A DNA stretch of 64,000 nt, from assembly GCA_008080735.1 (NCBI GenBank), contig SHMW01000012.1:20998-84997 (forward strand), written 5' to 3'. The notes beneath the pieces are model-generated. The model saw only the letters and a list, made by a program, of their open reading frames with translations, was not told the origin of the DNA and did no database searches. Shown piece after piece: positions 18,443 to 27,026 of this stretch. Numbering within the stretch: the first letter of the stretch is position 1; each line of letters opens with the position of its first letter. The DNA comes from Promethearchaeota archaeon. Its GTDB lineage: Archaea > Asgardarchaeota > Lokiarchaeia > Sigyniarchaeales > SOKP01. The position numbers and the translations under genes are program-made.

Positions 18443-19567
18443 TTATCTGGTATAGTCTTTTATTACTTCTGAAATCATTTCGAGTTTTCGGATATTCCCA
18501 TTTGGAGGAAATTCATCAGAAACTCCTAATATTAATCGAGGGAAGAATAGATCGAGAACTTTTTTGGTAAAATCTAAGACTTGTTTATCAGAATATTCAT
18601 TCAAGAATAAAATTGAGGGGATCCCATCAAGTAAAATTTTCGATCCAATAGAATCTCTTAGCTCTTCCAAAGTAACATCCCCTTGAGGCTTAGCAGTTAA
18701 GGCTTCCAGTCCATCAAACGGAAGATCTTCTAGAAAAGGCAATAAATCTTTTAGAGAACCGTCCATATGAATATGGCTCATTATTCCTGCCTTATGTAGC
18801 TCTTTTACTCTTTTATTATAATATGGAACTAGATATTTTTTGAAATATGGAGGCGGAGAAAGATTTGCGTCAAGGTTTTCCCCAAAATTTATTATCTTCA
18901 ACGGGCTTTTATTGACCACATCAAAAATCTGATCATTCCAAGAATCAATAAAATTCATAAATTCTTCAATCTCTTTAGGATGTTTCCTTAAAAGCAAAAT
19001 CGTATTGACGAATCCTATATAATCAACGACTAACCGCATATAGGGGGATCGGGGGATATATTCGCTTATAACTCCGCTATCTCCCATCATTTCTTTTGCT
19101 TTCTCATAATTTTTATGATTAAACTGAAACGTGGAATTATCCAGAACTATTTTCATAATCTCAATGTCATCCAAGGATTTAATTGGATATTCTTGGATAT
19201 GAAAATGCTTTATTCTACTGGTAAGCTCTCCTTTAGGTGTTTTGAATATTTTAATGATTTCATTTCTATCTTTCCCTCGTTTGTTTTGGATTTCAACACC
19301 CGCGTCAGACTCTATAATTGTGTCGAAGAGTGAAATAAAATAGGTCTCGAAGACATATCTTGGACTAGCATTAAGCATATCATAGATTTCTTGTTGCGAT
19401 TTTCCATCATAATTCTCTGGGACGTGTTTCTTTTGACCACCCTTTTTACTCTTAAAAAACACTTTATTTTCATTATACCAATAATAAATACGAGGGCTAA
19501 ATACGATTTGATCAATTTTTTTACCTGAAAAAGTATTTAAAATTCTTTCTTTCGGACTTTTAGTCAT
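18443..19567 (-). CDS. Uroporphyrinogen decarboxylase-fold protein (URO-D/methyltransferase family)
   Basis: About 374 residues. The N-terminal MTKSPKERILNTFSGKKIDQ is the characteristic opening of the URO-D superfamily, which includes HemE and corrinoid:coenzyme M methyltransferases. An upstream in-frame Met at 19591 exists, but the family pattern favours 19567. The central HIHMDGSLKDLLPF and the C-terminal GVSDEFPPNG fit the TIM-barrel family, the latter resembling the zinc- or substrate-site ends seen in methyltransferase members. Heme synthesis is unlikely to be the role, since the HemE N-terminal arginine motif is not clear. It is probably a methyl-transfer or C1-metabolism protein; the substrate is unknown. 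Confidence 0.75.
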   Translation of the reverse strand: MTKSPKERILNTFSGKKIDQIVFSPRIYYWYNENKVFFKSKKGGQKKHVPENYDGKSQQEIYDMLNASPRYVFETYFISLFDTIIESDAGVEIQNKRGKDRNEIIKIFKTPKGELTSRIKHFHIQEYPIKSLDDIEIMKIVLDNSTFQFNHKNYEKAKEMMGDSGVISEYIPRSPYMRLVVDYIGFVNTILLLRKHPKEIEEFMNFIDSWNDQIFDVVNKSPLKIINFGENLDANLSPPPYFKKYLVPYYNKRVKELHKAGIMSHIHMDGSLKDLLPFLEDLPFDGLEALTAKPQGDVTLEELRDSIGSKILLDGIPSILFLNEYSDKQVLDFTKKVLDLFFPRLILGVSDEFPPNGNIRKLEMISEVIKDYTR

Positions 19568-19655
19568 AAGCAATAAATTTCTTTTGATCATTATTGATAA
19601 TTAATAAATTTTGAAAAATAGTTATCCAAAAAATAGTTTTTGTTTTCAAATAGAT

Positions 19656-21584
19656 CTATTCTATTGCTCTACTAATATATCTTAAGTGCCGATCTTTGAT
19701 ACCATAAAGAGAATAAACTAATCCATTAATTTTTTGTTGCCGTAAAGTCTGATTGGGCTTTTCCCGAGCAGGATTTAATAGAATTTGGATATTTTTACTT
19801 ATATCTTGGGCAATCGTTCTTTCAAATCTATTTTCGGCTATCTTGATAGGTAGGGATTTTATTTTTTCAATTAAAATACGCGGAAATAACTGCTTATACG
19901 ACCCAAACGACTTCAAAAAATAATAAGATAAAAGAGAGGAATTTATTAATCCAAGCAGATAAAAATTGTTAAATTCGGGCAGGGGGGACCTCAGAATCTT
20001 TAGATTATAGAAGCTTTGAGAGCATAAGGAGATATTAGGATCGTAGGCGGCACAAATAAGTCCATCTTGGCTAATTTGACGTATAATAATCCTCGCTTTA
20101 TAATTATCAAGATTTTTATACTGGATTCCTTTTTTTGTGATATTTATATTGGAATATTCGGTAATTCTATAACGTTTCATCGAATAAATATAGGGCAAAT
20201 ATTCAGATTTTTGTGCAGGTTTTGGAATCGAGTCTAAAATAATGCTCTCGATTGAATCGTCGCTAAATTTGGAACCGCAATCACTACAGACGGGTTTCTT
20301 AGTAGGTATTGGATAATATTTGTCGCAATTTCGACAATAAAAGATCTTTCCTTCCTTCGTAAGCTCAACTCCTCTATTTAACATTATCTCAAAATCTTCT
20401 TTTGAGTTAAGGATTTCAAGAGAAGCAAAATTAGAATTTAAATAGTCTATAATCTCAATATCCTTCTGATTTAAATTGATTAGGTATCGATAATTCCATT
20501 TTTGTAATTGGCTCTGGGGCAAAATATTAGTTTTTTCCCCCGCATCATTATGGAAATTAACCTCAATGGAATTGTTTTGTCTATTCTTCGAATTTTCTTC
20601 TCTTCTAAGAATTAGGATAAGATTTGAAACTATGCTATTTTCAAATTGGGAGCCAACAATATGAATCTTTTTGATTTCCGAAGTGTGGTAGATAAATTTC
20701 CTAATTACATGTCTGTTTGAAAGAGCTAATAATGAATCTGGAATAATATAACCCAATTTTCCACCATCTCGTAAATATTTGATCCCTAGTTCTAAAAAAA
20801 TTTGGTAATAATCATATTGTCCTGTGTTGGTCTCGAAATTATTAGACTGAATAATGTTTTTATGCTTTTGCGGAATATCTCTAATAAATAGGTAAGGAGG
20901 ATTTCCAACTACATACTCAAATTTCCTTGGAATTTCAACAAAATAATTATCAGTTATTAATCTGAGACTATTCAAGTTATAAACTTTAAATTGTGGGGGT
21001 GTGAAATCATTCAAATATGTTAACATCTGCCTATATAACTCAAATAATTGTAAATGGAAATTTATTTGGGCTAAAATACAGGCGGTGGGATTTATATCAA
21101 TTCCATAAATATTTTCTTTTATATCTTGAATAATCAGTTTTGTCTCTTCCAAACTTAACTCTGAAATTGCTTTTTTGTTGAAACGTTTCATATAAAAAGC
21201 GATTTTTCTTTGTATTGCAGTTATTAGAAAACTTCCTGAACCGCAACTTAGGTCTATTATTTTTTGATTTTCTATATTACTGTTCGGATGGAATCCACAC
21301 TCATCTAAAATAAATTCGACAAGTTTTTGAGGGGTATAGATTTCACCTTGCTTTTTTCTTTTAGAATACGAAACTTCTTTCTTGTAGATTATCCCAATAT
21401 CGTGAGGCTCATCATCTATGACTAATTTGGTTTCAGATGAATATAGATACTCTATAATTCTTTCAATGAGCGGGATATTTGCTTGATAATCCTTTATATT
21501 GGAGGATTTTCGATAATTTCGAATGATTTTAGGGATAATATCTTCCTCACATAAGTAAATAATTGCTTCGCGTATATTCATCAT
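19656..21584 (-). CDS. Orphan N6-adenine DNA methyltransferase (Eco57I/TaqI-like)
   Basis: 642 residues. The SAM-binding motif I is IIDLSCGSGSF (about residue 110) and the catalytic motif IV is GNPPY (about residue 225), which identify an adenine-N6 methyltransferase. The region before motif I, with QGEIYTPQKLVEFIL, is typical of type IIG/Eco57I-like enzymes. A zinc-ribbon-like insert (CRNCDKYYP...CSDCG, about residues 413-440) lies in the C-terminal target-recognition half. No PD-ExK nuclease motif was seen in the short N-terminus, and no endonuclease, BREX or DISARM gene is adjacent, so it is either an orphan regulator or a restriction system remnant. It has promoters in both directions at its 5' side. 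Confidence 0.85.
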   Translation of the reverse strand: MMNIREAIIYLCEEDIIPKIIRNYRKSSNIKDYQANIPLIERIIEYLYSSETKLVIDDEPHDIGIIYKKEVSYSKRKKQGEIYTPQKLVEFILDECGFHPNSNIENQKIIDLSCGSGSFLITAIQRKIAFYMKRFNKKAISELSLEETKLIIQDIKENIYGIDINPTACILAQINFHLQLFELYRQMLTYLNDFTPPQFKVYNLNSLRLITDNYFVEIPRKFEYVVGNPPYLFIRDIPQKHKNIIQSNNFETNTGQYDYYQIFLELGIKYLRDGGKLGYIIPDSLLALSNRHVIRKFIYHTSEIKKIHIVGSQFENSIVSNLILILRREENSKNRQNNSIEVNFHNDAGEKTNILPQSQLQKWNYRYLINLNQKDIEIIDYLNSNFASLEILNSKEDFEIMLNRGVELTKEGKIFYCRNCDKYYPIPTKKPVCSDCGSKFSDDSIESIILDSIPKPAQKSEYLPYIYSMKRYRITEYSNINITKKGIQYKNLDNYKARIIIRQISQDGLICAAYDPNISLCSQSFYNLKILRSPLPEFNNFYLLGLINSSLLSYYFLKSFGSYKQLFPRILIEKIKSLPIKIAENRFERTIAQDISKNIQILLNPAREKPNQTLRQQKINGLVYSLYGIKDRHLRYISRAIE

Positions 21585-21715
21585 TAATTCGAGATACTTT
21601 TGAAATAAACCATTAATCTATTAATTTTTCTCTCATTTTACATAATAAAGAATAAATTGTTCTTTAACTAATATTTAATCTAGCGACTCATCCAATCGAG
21701 GAAAAGAATATTTTT

Positions 21716-21753
21716 AATATATAAGAATATATTATCTTTGTCTAAGAATATTT
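21716..21753 (+). promoter_or_regulatory. Promoter of the first 7-TM gene, with shared element
   Basis: A TATA-like AATATATAAG (21716-21725) is followed by TAAGAATATTT (21743-21753). The same two words occur in the same order before the paralogous gene (22961-22970 and 22983-22993), so both genes probably have a common regulator or a conserved duplicated promoter. Confidence 0.45.
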
Positions 21754-21789
21754 TTTCCAAACAAACAATTTGTCGAGATAATCAGTTCA

Positions 21790-22896
21790 ATGATATTAAA
21801 TATTGTTTTAATCTCCATAGCTTGTGTCTTTTCAATCATTGGTTTAGTTTATCTCATACAAAATAGAGAAAAATACGTAATTGACAATACTGAAAAAATA
21901 TACATCTCATTATATTTAAGTTCAGAGACCTTATTCTTCATCTTTTTGAATTTGTCTTTCATAAGCGTGTTTCCAATCCGGGCGGTATTTATTTTCTGGA
22001 AGGTTTCAATTATGCTTAGAATTTTTAAGGTTGCATTTCTCAGTTCAATACATATCTATGTATTATTTAAAAATTATGTAAAATTTTTGCCCGCATTTAT
22101 ATACTCTTTTTTAGGAGGGATTATTGCGAGTTATTTGATTGTAGGAAATTGGTTTGATATTAATATCACGCAAGGACAATATCTTTTTACACTCAATAAC
22201 AATATTTTTTTTCTCTTGTTAATCTTCTTCTATATCTCAATTATCTTTTCCACGATTTTGGGTCAGATGAGAGGTGCTTCAAATATAAGCTTTAAAAAGA
22301 CCACTAATCTCGTCAGTATTATTCTATTTCACTTTTCCATCAATACATTAGTATATCTAACTTTCTTGACATTTCCTTCTACATATTTACGGTTTTTGTT
22401 TTCACTATTATTCTTAAGTTTCTTAGGTGTGTCAGTCTTCATTACCATTAAGGAATTTGATTTATTTGTAGTAGTAACAAATAAGATCTATGATTTTGTA
22501 ATCTTTCACAGATCTGGCGTATTATTGTTCTCATATAATTTTGAGGAAAATAAAGAAATTGATGATTCCCTATTGAAGGGGTCAATATTAATCGGTATTA
22601 ATCATATTCTTTCGAATTTTATTAACAAGAAAAGCAAATTAAATATTATTAAAATGAAAGAACGAGATATCATCTTTGAGTACGATGATAATTTTGGTTA
22701 TGCAATCTTAGTAATAGTCAGCCATCGCAATAAAATAGTAGAGAAGGCAGTAAACTTGTTTATGAAGGACTTTACAGAACATAATGGACAAATATTAGAA
22801 AAAATCAATAAACAGGCTCAATTAATAGATGTTTCGGCATTTAAAAATTCAAAAAAAATAATAGAACGATATTTTAAACCATATCTCACCATATAA
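21790..22896 (+). CDS. Seven-TM protein with C-terminal longin/roadblock-like domain (paralogue 1)
   Basis: 368 residues. Seven hydrophobic segments are visible at about 1-23, 36-60, 62-92, 97-118, 135-160, 170-192 and 197-222. The cytoplasmic remainder (about 225-368) runs strand FVIFHRSGVLLFSY, helix ILIGINHILSNFI, strands NIIKMKERDIIFEYD and YAILVIVSHRN, then a long helix. This order (two strands, helix, three strands, helix) is the longin/roadblock-type fold used in eukaryotic and Asgard trafficking proteins. This is my structural inference from the pattern, not a database match. It is 102 bases upstream of its paralogue, and the pair looks like membrane receptors or anchors for small GTPases. 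No catalytic motif is present. Confidence 0.7.
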   Translation: MILNIVLISIACVFSIIGLVYLIQNREKYVIDNTEKIYISLYLSSETLFFIFLNLSFISVFPIRAVFIFWKVSIMLRIFKVAFLSSIHIYVLFKNYVKFLPAFIYSFLGGIIASYLIVGNWFDINITQGQYLFTLNNNIFFLLLIFFYISIIFSTILGQMRGASNISFKKTTNLVSIILFHFSINTLVYLTFLTFPSTYLRFLFSLLFLSFLGVSVFITIKEFDLFVVVTNKIYDFVIFHRSGVLLFSYNFEENKEIDDSLLKGSILIGINHILSNFINKKSKLNIIKMKERDIIFEYDDNFGYAILVIVSHRNKIVEKAVNLFMKDFTEHNGQILEKINKQAQLIDVSAFKNSKKIIERYFKPYLTI

Positions 22897-22960
22897 AGTT
22901 TAATGGAACAGGTGTTAATTTAACAAAGTAAGGAATTTCATAAAAAATAACTTCTGTATA

Positions 22961-22993
22961 AATATATAAGCAATCAAGAGTTTAAGAATATTT
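22961..22993 (+). promoter_or_regulatory. Promoter of the second 7-TM gene
   Basis: AATATATAAG (22961-22970) and TAAGAATATTT (22983-22993) repeat the arrangement found before the first paralogue, ending just upstream of the ATG at 22999. Confidence 0.45.
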
Positions 22994-22998
22994 AAAAG

Positions 22999-24117
22999 AT
23001 GTCTAATGGTGTAGTGATTTTATTCCTTATTGGATTAATTATATCTATCTCGATTAGTATCATTACATTGATCTATATAGCTTTTAATCGAGATAAATAT
23101 GGTATCAATACAATTCCATATTTGAATTCTCTTTCAATCAGTTTTATTGGAATAATATTTTCCTTATTTTTCTTTCTCTCTACCCAACTATTCTTTTCAG
23201 AGCCAGTAAATTTATTCCTATTCTATATAATGCTGATTTTTGAATGCATCTCCCTCCTAATTTATTGTCTAGCATTCAGTTTTTTAAGAAAATTTGGTCA
23301 TTTTCCTGTCTATATTTTTTTGATATTTATTGTCCTACTTAGTCTTTTAATAGGGATTTTAAATACCCCTCAGTCTATAGCCATAGAAATAAATATACTT
23401 CCTCAAATTAATTATTCAATAGCAATCCTTCCAAAGGTCTTAATTATAATTCTGAATATTTCTGGACTTTTTTATATCTATTATAAAACATATCAAATAT
23501 GGAAAGTTACTGATTATACATATTTCTTCTATAGGTTGATAGTATATCTTGGTATTTTATCAATTTCGATACTTATTTATTGTTTTTCCATTACTTTTGA
23601 TTCCTGGCTTTTAATTGATACATTCATTCTTTTCTTTTGGACATCTTTTGGGATGAAATGTTATATGGCAATATATTATCCAAAAATGTTTATTGCTTTA
23701 ACTAATAAGATCTATTTTATAAATATCTATCATAAAACAGGTGTGTTGCTGTATTCTTACCAATTCGAAAAGTCTGTTCCTCAAGAAGGGGACTCCTCTA
23801 TTTGGGGTAATATACTTATTGGACTCAATCATATTCTCTCTGAATTTATAAATAAAGATGATCAGATTGATGTATTACAAACTAAAAACGCAGAAATTGT
23901 TGTAAACTATAATAATGACTATGGGTTTGCTGTCCTCGTTATTACTAATCAAAGGAATTCACTTATAGAAAAAAATATGCGGGAATTAACTCAAGAGTTC
24001 GAAAAACGATATCAAAAAGAACTTTCTGAACTTTTAGATATTAACAGAATTATAAACGTTTCTGATTTTGAAGATGCGGATAGAATTATTGAAGAAAACT
24101 TTCAGCTTTTCTTATAA
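22999..24117 (+). CDS. Seven-TM protein with C-terminal longin/roadblock-like domain (paralogue 2)
   Basis: 372 residues with the same architecture as its upstream neighbour: seven membrane segments in the first 228 residues, then a soluble domain. The soluble parts align by eye over their whole length, for example GVLLYSYQFE against GVLLFSYNFE, LIGLNHILSEFINK against LIGINHILSNFINK, and NNDYGFAVLVI against DDNFGYAILVI. The membrane parts are much more divergent, which suggests that the cytosolic domain carries the conserved function. The strand-helix order matches longin or roadblock folds. It converges with cimA downstream. Confidence 0.7.
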   Translation: MSNGVVILFLIGLIISISISIITLIYIAFNRDKYGINTIPYLNSLSISFIGIIFSLFFFLSTQLFFSEPVNLFLFYIMLIFECISLLIYCLAFSFLRKFGHFPVYIFLIFIVLLSLLIGILNTPQSIAIEINILPQINYSIAILPKVLIIILNISGLFYIYYKTYQIWKVTDYTYFFYRLIVYLGILSISILIYCFSITFDSWLLIDTFILFFWTSFGMKCYMAIYYPKMFIALTNKIYFINIYHKTGVLLYSYQFEKSVPQEGDSSIWGNILIGLNHILSEFINKDDQIDVLQTKNAEIVVNYNNDYGFAVLVITNQRNSLIEKNMRELTQEFEKRYQKELSELLDINRIINVSDFEDADRIIEENFQLFL

Positions 24118-24144
24118 GAATTATCACATTTCTGAAAAAGGTTT

Positions 24145-25743
24145 TTACCAATTTTCCTTATTTTTGAGTAATTTATAGATATAAGAATCCACCAATGCGT
24201 CCCAAGAAGCTACTATGATATTTCCATGAGCTCCAATGGTACCCCACGAGTCTTGCTTATCATAGGTCTCAGCCAATACTCGGACCTTTGATGCAGTACC
24301 CGCTTGATTAATAATTCTTACCTTGAAATCGCTCAATTTTATCTCCTTGATACTCGGGTAGAAATATACTAGCGCTTTTTTCAGAGCATTATCTAAAGCA
24401 TTCACGGGGCCGTTACCCTCTGCTGCGGTATGATACTCCTGTCCTTCCACCTTAACTTTGATTGTCGCCTCAGAAATTAAATTATCCTTATACATTTCTG
24501 TTAATACTCGAAATCCTTCTAATTCAAAGAATTTTTTACGATAATAATTAGGATCTTGAATGTTCATATCCATCCCTCTCATTAAAATTTCTAATGTCCC
24601 TTCTGCGCCTTCAAAAGAATACCCTTGATTTTCTTTTTCTTTAATGACCCTCAAAATCGCATTAACCTTTGGATTCGTCTCAGTAAGGGGAATATTAAAC
24701 TTCTCTGCCATATGGAGGATTGAGCTTTTTCCTGCCAATTCAGAGACTTTAATATTTCTATTGTTGCCAATTAATTCGGGATTGATGTGTTCGTAGGTTT
24801 TTAAGTTTTTTAACATAGCTGAGATGTGGACTCCGCCTTTATGGGAGAAGGCATTTTTTCCCACGAAGGGTTGGTCAGGTTGACCGGGAAGGTTTGCCAT
24901 CTCATAGATAAAATGAGATACCTCTGTAAGATTTTTGAGTTTATTCTCATCAATACAATCAACTTCCATTTTTAGTTTGAGAATAGGAATTATCGCAGTT
25001 AGATCTGTATTCCCACACCGTTCTCCAAAACCATTCATCGTTCCTTGGATTAGATCGACGCCTTCTCTCCATGCTTCAAGAGCGATTGCATTCGCAAGTC
25101 CTGAATCATTATGAGCATGAATCCCAAGGACCGTGTTTTTTATTTTCTCCTTAACATCATTCACAATCTCGCGTAATTCATAAGGTAAAATCCCTCCATT
25201 CGTATCACATAAAACAATCCATTTAGCTCCCGCGTCTCTAGCAGCTTCTAGACATTGTATTGCATATTGCTTATTGTTCTTATATCCGTCAAAAAAATGT
25301 TCCGCATCAAACATTACCTCAATTTCGTTTTCGATTAAATAGGAAATCGTGTCAGAAATCATGTTAAGGTTTTCTTCCAAAGTCGTTTCCAAAGCATCTT
25401 TGACATGTAAATCCCAAGTTTTTCCAAAAATCGTTGCATAATCTGTCCCCGTTTCGATGATTGCTTTAATACTATTATCTGCTTGAACCTTAGAACTCTT
25501 TCGTCTCGTGGCTCCAAATGGGAATATCTTTACATTTGTAAATTCCCTTTGGTTGATCCTCTGGAAAAATTCGATATCTTTCGGATTTGAACCCGGCCAC
25601 CCTGCTTCAATCATCGAGATACCGAGATCATTTATTATCCTTTCTAAGATTCTTAATTTATCTTCCATTGAGAAGGCGATCCCTGTTTTTTGACACCCTT
25701 CCCGTAATGTTGTATCATAGATAAGAGCTTCTCTTTTTTCCAT
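24145..25743 (-). CDS. cimA: (R)-citramalate synthase
   Basis: 532 residues of the HMG-CoA lyase-like/isopropylmalate synthase family. The metal site is YDTTLREG (residues 9-16), with HAHNDSGLANA and NGFGERCGNTDL further on, and the C-terminal LeuA-dimer regulatory domain covers about residues 390-525. The length and N-terminus match the CimA group that joins pyruvate and acetyl-CoA into citramalate, the first step of the pyruvate route to isoleucine. 2-Isopropylmalate synthase or homocitrate synthase are less likely alternatives. It stands alone. Confidence 0.88.
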   Translation of the reverse strand: MEKREALIYDTTLREGCQKTGIAFSMEDKLRILERIINDLGISMIEAGWPGSNPKDIEFFQRINQREFTNVKIFPFGATRRKSSKVQADNSIKAIIETGTDYATIFGKTWDLHVKDALETTLEENLNMISDTISYLIENEIEVMFDAEHFFDGYKNNKQYAIQCLEAARDAGAKWIVLCDTNGGILPYELREIVNDVKEKIKNTVLGIHAHNDSGLANAIALEAWREGVDLIQGTMNGFGERCGNTDLTAIIPILKLKMEVDCIDENKLKNLTEVSHFIYEMANLPGQPDQPFVGKNAFSHKGGVHISAMLKNLKTYEHINPELIGNNRNIKVSELAGKSSILHMAEKFNIPLTETNPKVNAILRVIKEKENQGYSFEGAEGTLEILMRGMDMNIQDPNYYRKKFFELEGFRVLTEMYKDNLISEATIKVKVEGQEYHTAAEGNGPVNALDNALKKALVYFYPSIKEIKLSDFKVRIINQAGTASKVRVLAETYDKQDSWGTIGAHGNIIVASWDALVDSYIYKLLKNKENW

Positions 25744-25959
25744 TGTTCTCTTTTTTTGAATTATTTAATTGATATAAATTTTTTACAGAAATTTTAAACA
25801 ATAAGAATCGAACAGAAAAGAAAAGTCGAAAAAGAGTTTAAAATTTCTTTTATGAAATTAAATAATCCCAATAATAATAATAAATGATTCCTTTGGAATT
25901 ATTTTATGTTTCATAGTTATTAAAGAAAAAGAACCTTTTCTTTAAATTTTTTTCTAGGA

Positions 25960-25996
25960 CTAAAATTGTTAATTTTAGATGCATTTTTAAATGCAT
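25960..25996. promoter_or_regulatory. Two adjoining palindromes before the RDD gene
   Basis: CTAAAATT-3-AATTTTAG (25960-25978) is directly followed by ATGCATTT-2-AAATGCAT (25979-25996). They lie about 65-100 bases before the ATG at 26060, upstream of a TATA-like TTTAAA near 26003, in the place of an operator. The rest of the 316-base gap is AT-rich with no ORF. Confidence 0.4.
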
Positions 25997-26059
25997 AAAA
26001 ATCTTTAAACGGAAAAAACTTCATTAAATAATTAGAATAGCGAAAATTATTTCTAAAAA

Positions 26060-26659
26060 ATGAGTCCATTAAAGTACTGCCCGAAATGTGGCTCGGAGAT
26101 TGAAGACCCCGATCAAAAGTTCTGTAAAACTTGTGGAGCAGATTTGAAAGCTAGAGAAGCCCAAGAGACACCATCTCCCATGAGAATTGAACGAAAGGTA
26201 GAGCCTGCCGTCAAATTGCAGCCCGAATATGGTGGTTTTTGGGAACGCTTTGCAGCATTTATCATTGATTTTATTATTTTAAGGATAATTTCTGAGATCA
26301 TTCTCTCTTTGATTAATTTACCACTATTGCTGGCAGATCCCGTCGGATATTTGTTAGACGTACGACTAATTTTTAATAGAAATCTGTTTGATTGGGGTAT
26401 TGGTTTCCTATATTTCTGGATTTTGGAAGCGTATAATCAAGGACAGACTTTAGGAAAAATGGCGCTTCATTTACGCACTGTTGATGAGGATACTTTAGAA
26501 GTTGCTAAGCCTGTGAATTATGCTGTAAATAACCTCGCAAAACCGTCTTTATTCCTAATCCTAGATCTAATTATCGGATTCTTGGTAAGCGAAGGTGATC
26601 TCAAAAATAGATTCAGGGTACTCCAAGATCTTTCCCATACCGTAGTCATTAAAGAATAA
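26060..26659 (+). CDS. Zinc-ribbon RDD-family membrane protein
   Basis: 199 residues. A short zinc ribbon opens the protein (CPKCGSEIEDPDQKFCKTCG, four cysteines at about residues 8-31), then a linker, then an RDD domain starting GGFWERFAAFIIDFII with the expected Arg-Asp pair, two or three membrane segments and GQTLGKMALHLRTVD. RDD proteins are small membrane proteins of uncertain function, some linked to ion exchange. The zinc-ribbon plus RDD combination is common in archaea. It has its own promoter with palindromes upstream. Confidence 0.85.
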   Translation: MSPLKYCPKCGSEIEDPDQKFCKTCGADLKAREAQETPSPMRIERKVEPAVKLQPEYGGFWERFAAFIIDFIILRIISEIILSLINLPLLLADPVGYLLDVRLIFNRNLFDWGIGFLYFWILEAYNQGQTLGKMALHLRTVDEDTLEVAKPVNYAVNNLAKPSLFLILDLIIGFLVSEGDLKNRFRVLQDLSHTVVIKE

Positions 26660-26799
26660 AATTACTAATATCTTTTTTCCTTCTAATCTATTTTAATTTC
26701 TTTCATTTTTGATCATTATATTCGAGAAAATTATTTAAATACGAATTTCCTTAAGCTTAATGATAACAAATAATATTTAAAAAATAGGAGGGGTTTTTT

Positions 26800-27015
26800 A
26801 TAGAAAACCAAAAAATTATTGAGGATACAGAATGGGCGAATGATTGGAAAATTATAGTGGATATTTTTGATCTAATAGACCAATTTAAACATAAATTTGA
26901 GCAATTAGACGTGTCGTATCTTCGGGAGTTGCAGCAAGAGATTATAATCTTAAATCTCGAAAAATATGCGTGGTCTTTACAGAATTATATAGTTGAAAAA
27001 TATTCAGAAAAATAA
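26800..27015 (+). CDS. Small helical protein with possible ATA start
   Basis: An open frame preceded by the strong Shine-Dalgarno run GGAGGGG (26787-26793) starts at ATA 26800-26802 and ends at TAA 27013-27015, about 71 residues. No ATG, GTG or TTG lies between the ribosome-binding run and the coding stretch; the first standard start in frame is a GTG at about 26857. The product is helical and charged (LDVSYLRELQQEIIIL). It is convergent with the gelsolin-like gene. No family is recognised. Confidence 0.45.
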   Translation: MENQKIIEDTEWANDWKIIVDIFDLIDQFKHKFEQLDVSYLRELQQEIIILNLEKYAWSLQNYIVEKYSEK

Positions 27016-27026
27016 TATACAATAAT

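Noticed and set aside
21790..24117. Duplicated 7-TM genes as an assembly repeat
   Set aside because: Nucleotide sequences are quite different; only the protein pattern of the C-terminal domain is shared.
25580..25610. tRNA T-arm-like word (GGATTTGAACCC) inside cimA
   Set aside because: It lies in the coding frame of a well-supported CimA protein, and no acceptor or anticodon stems surround it.
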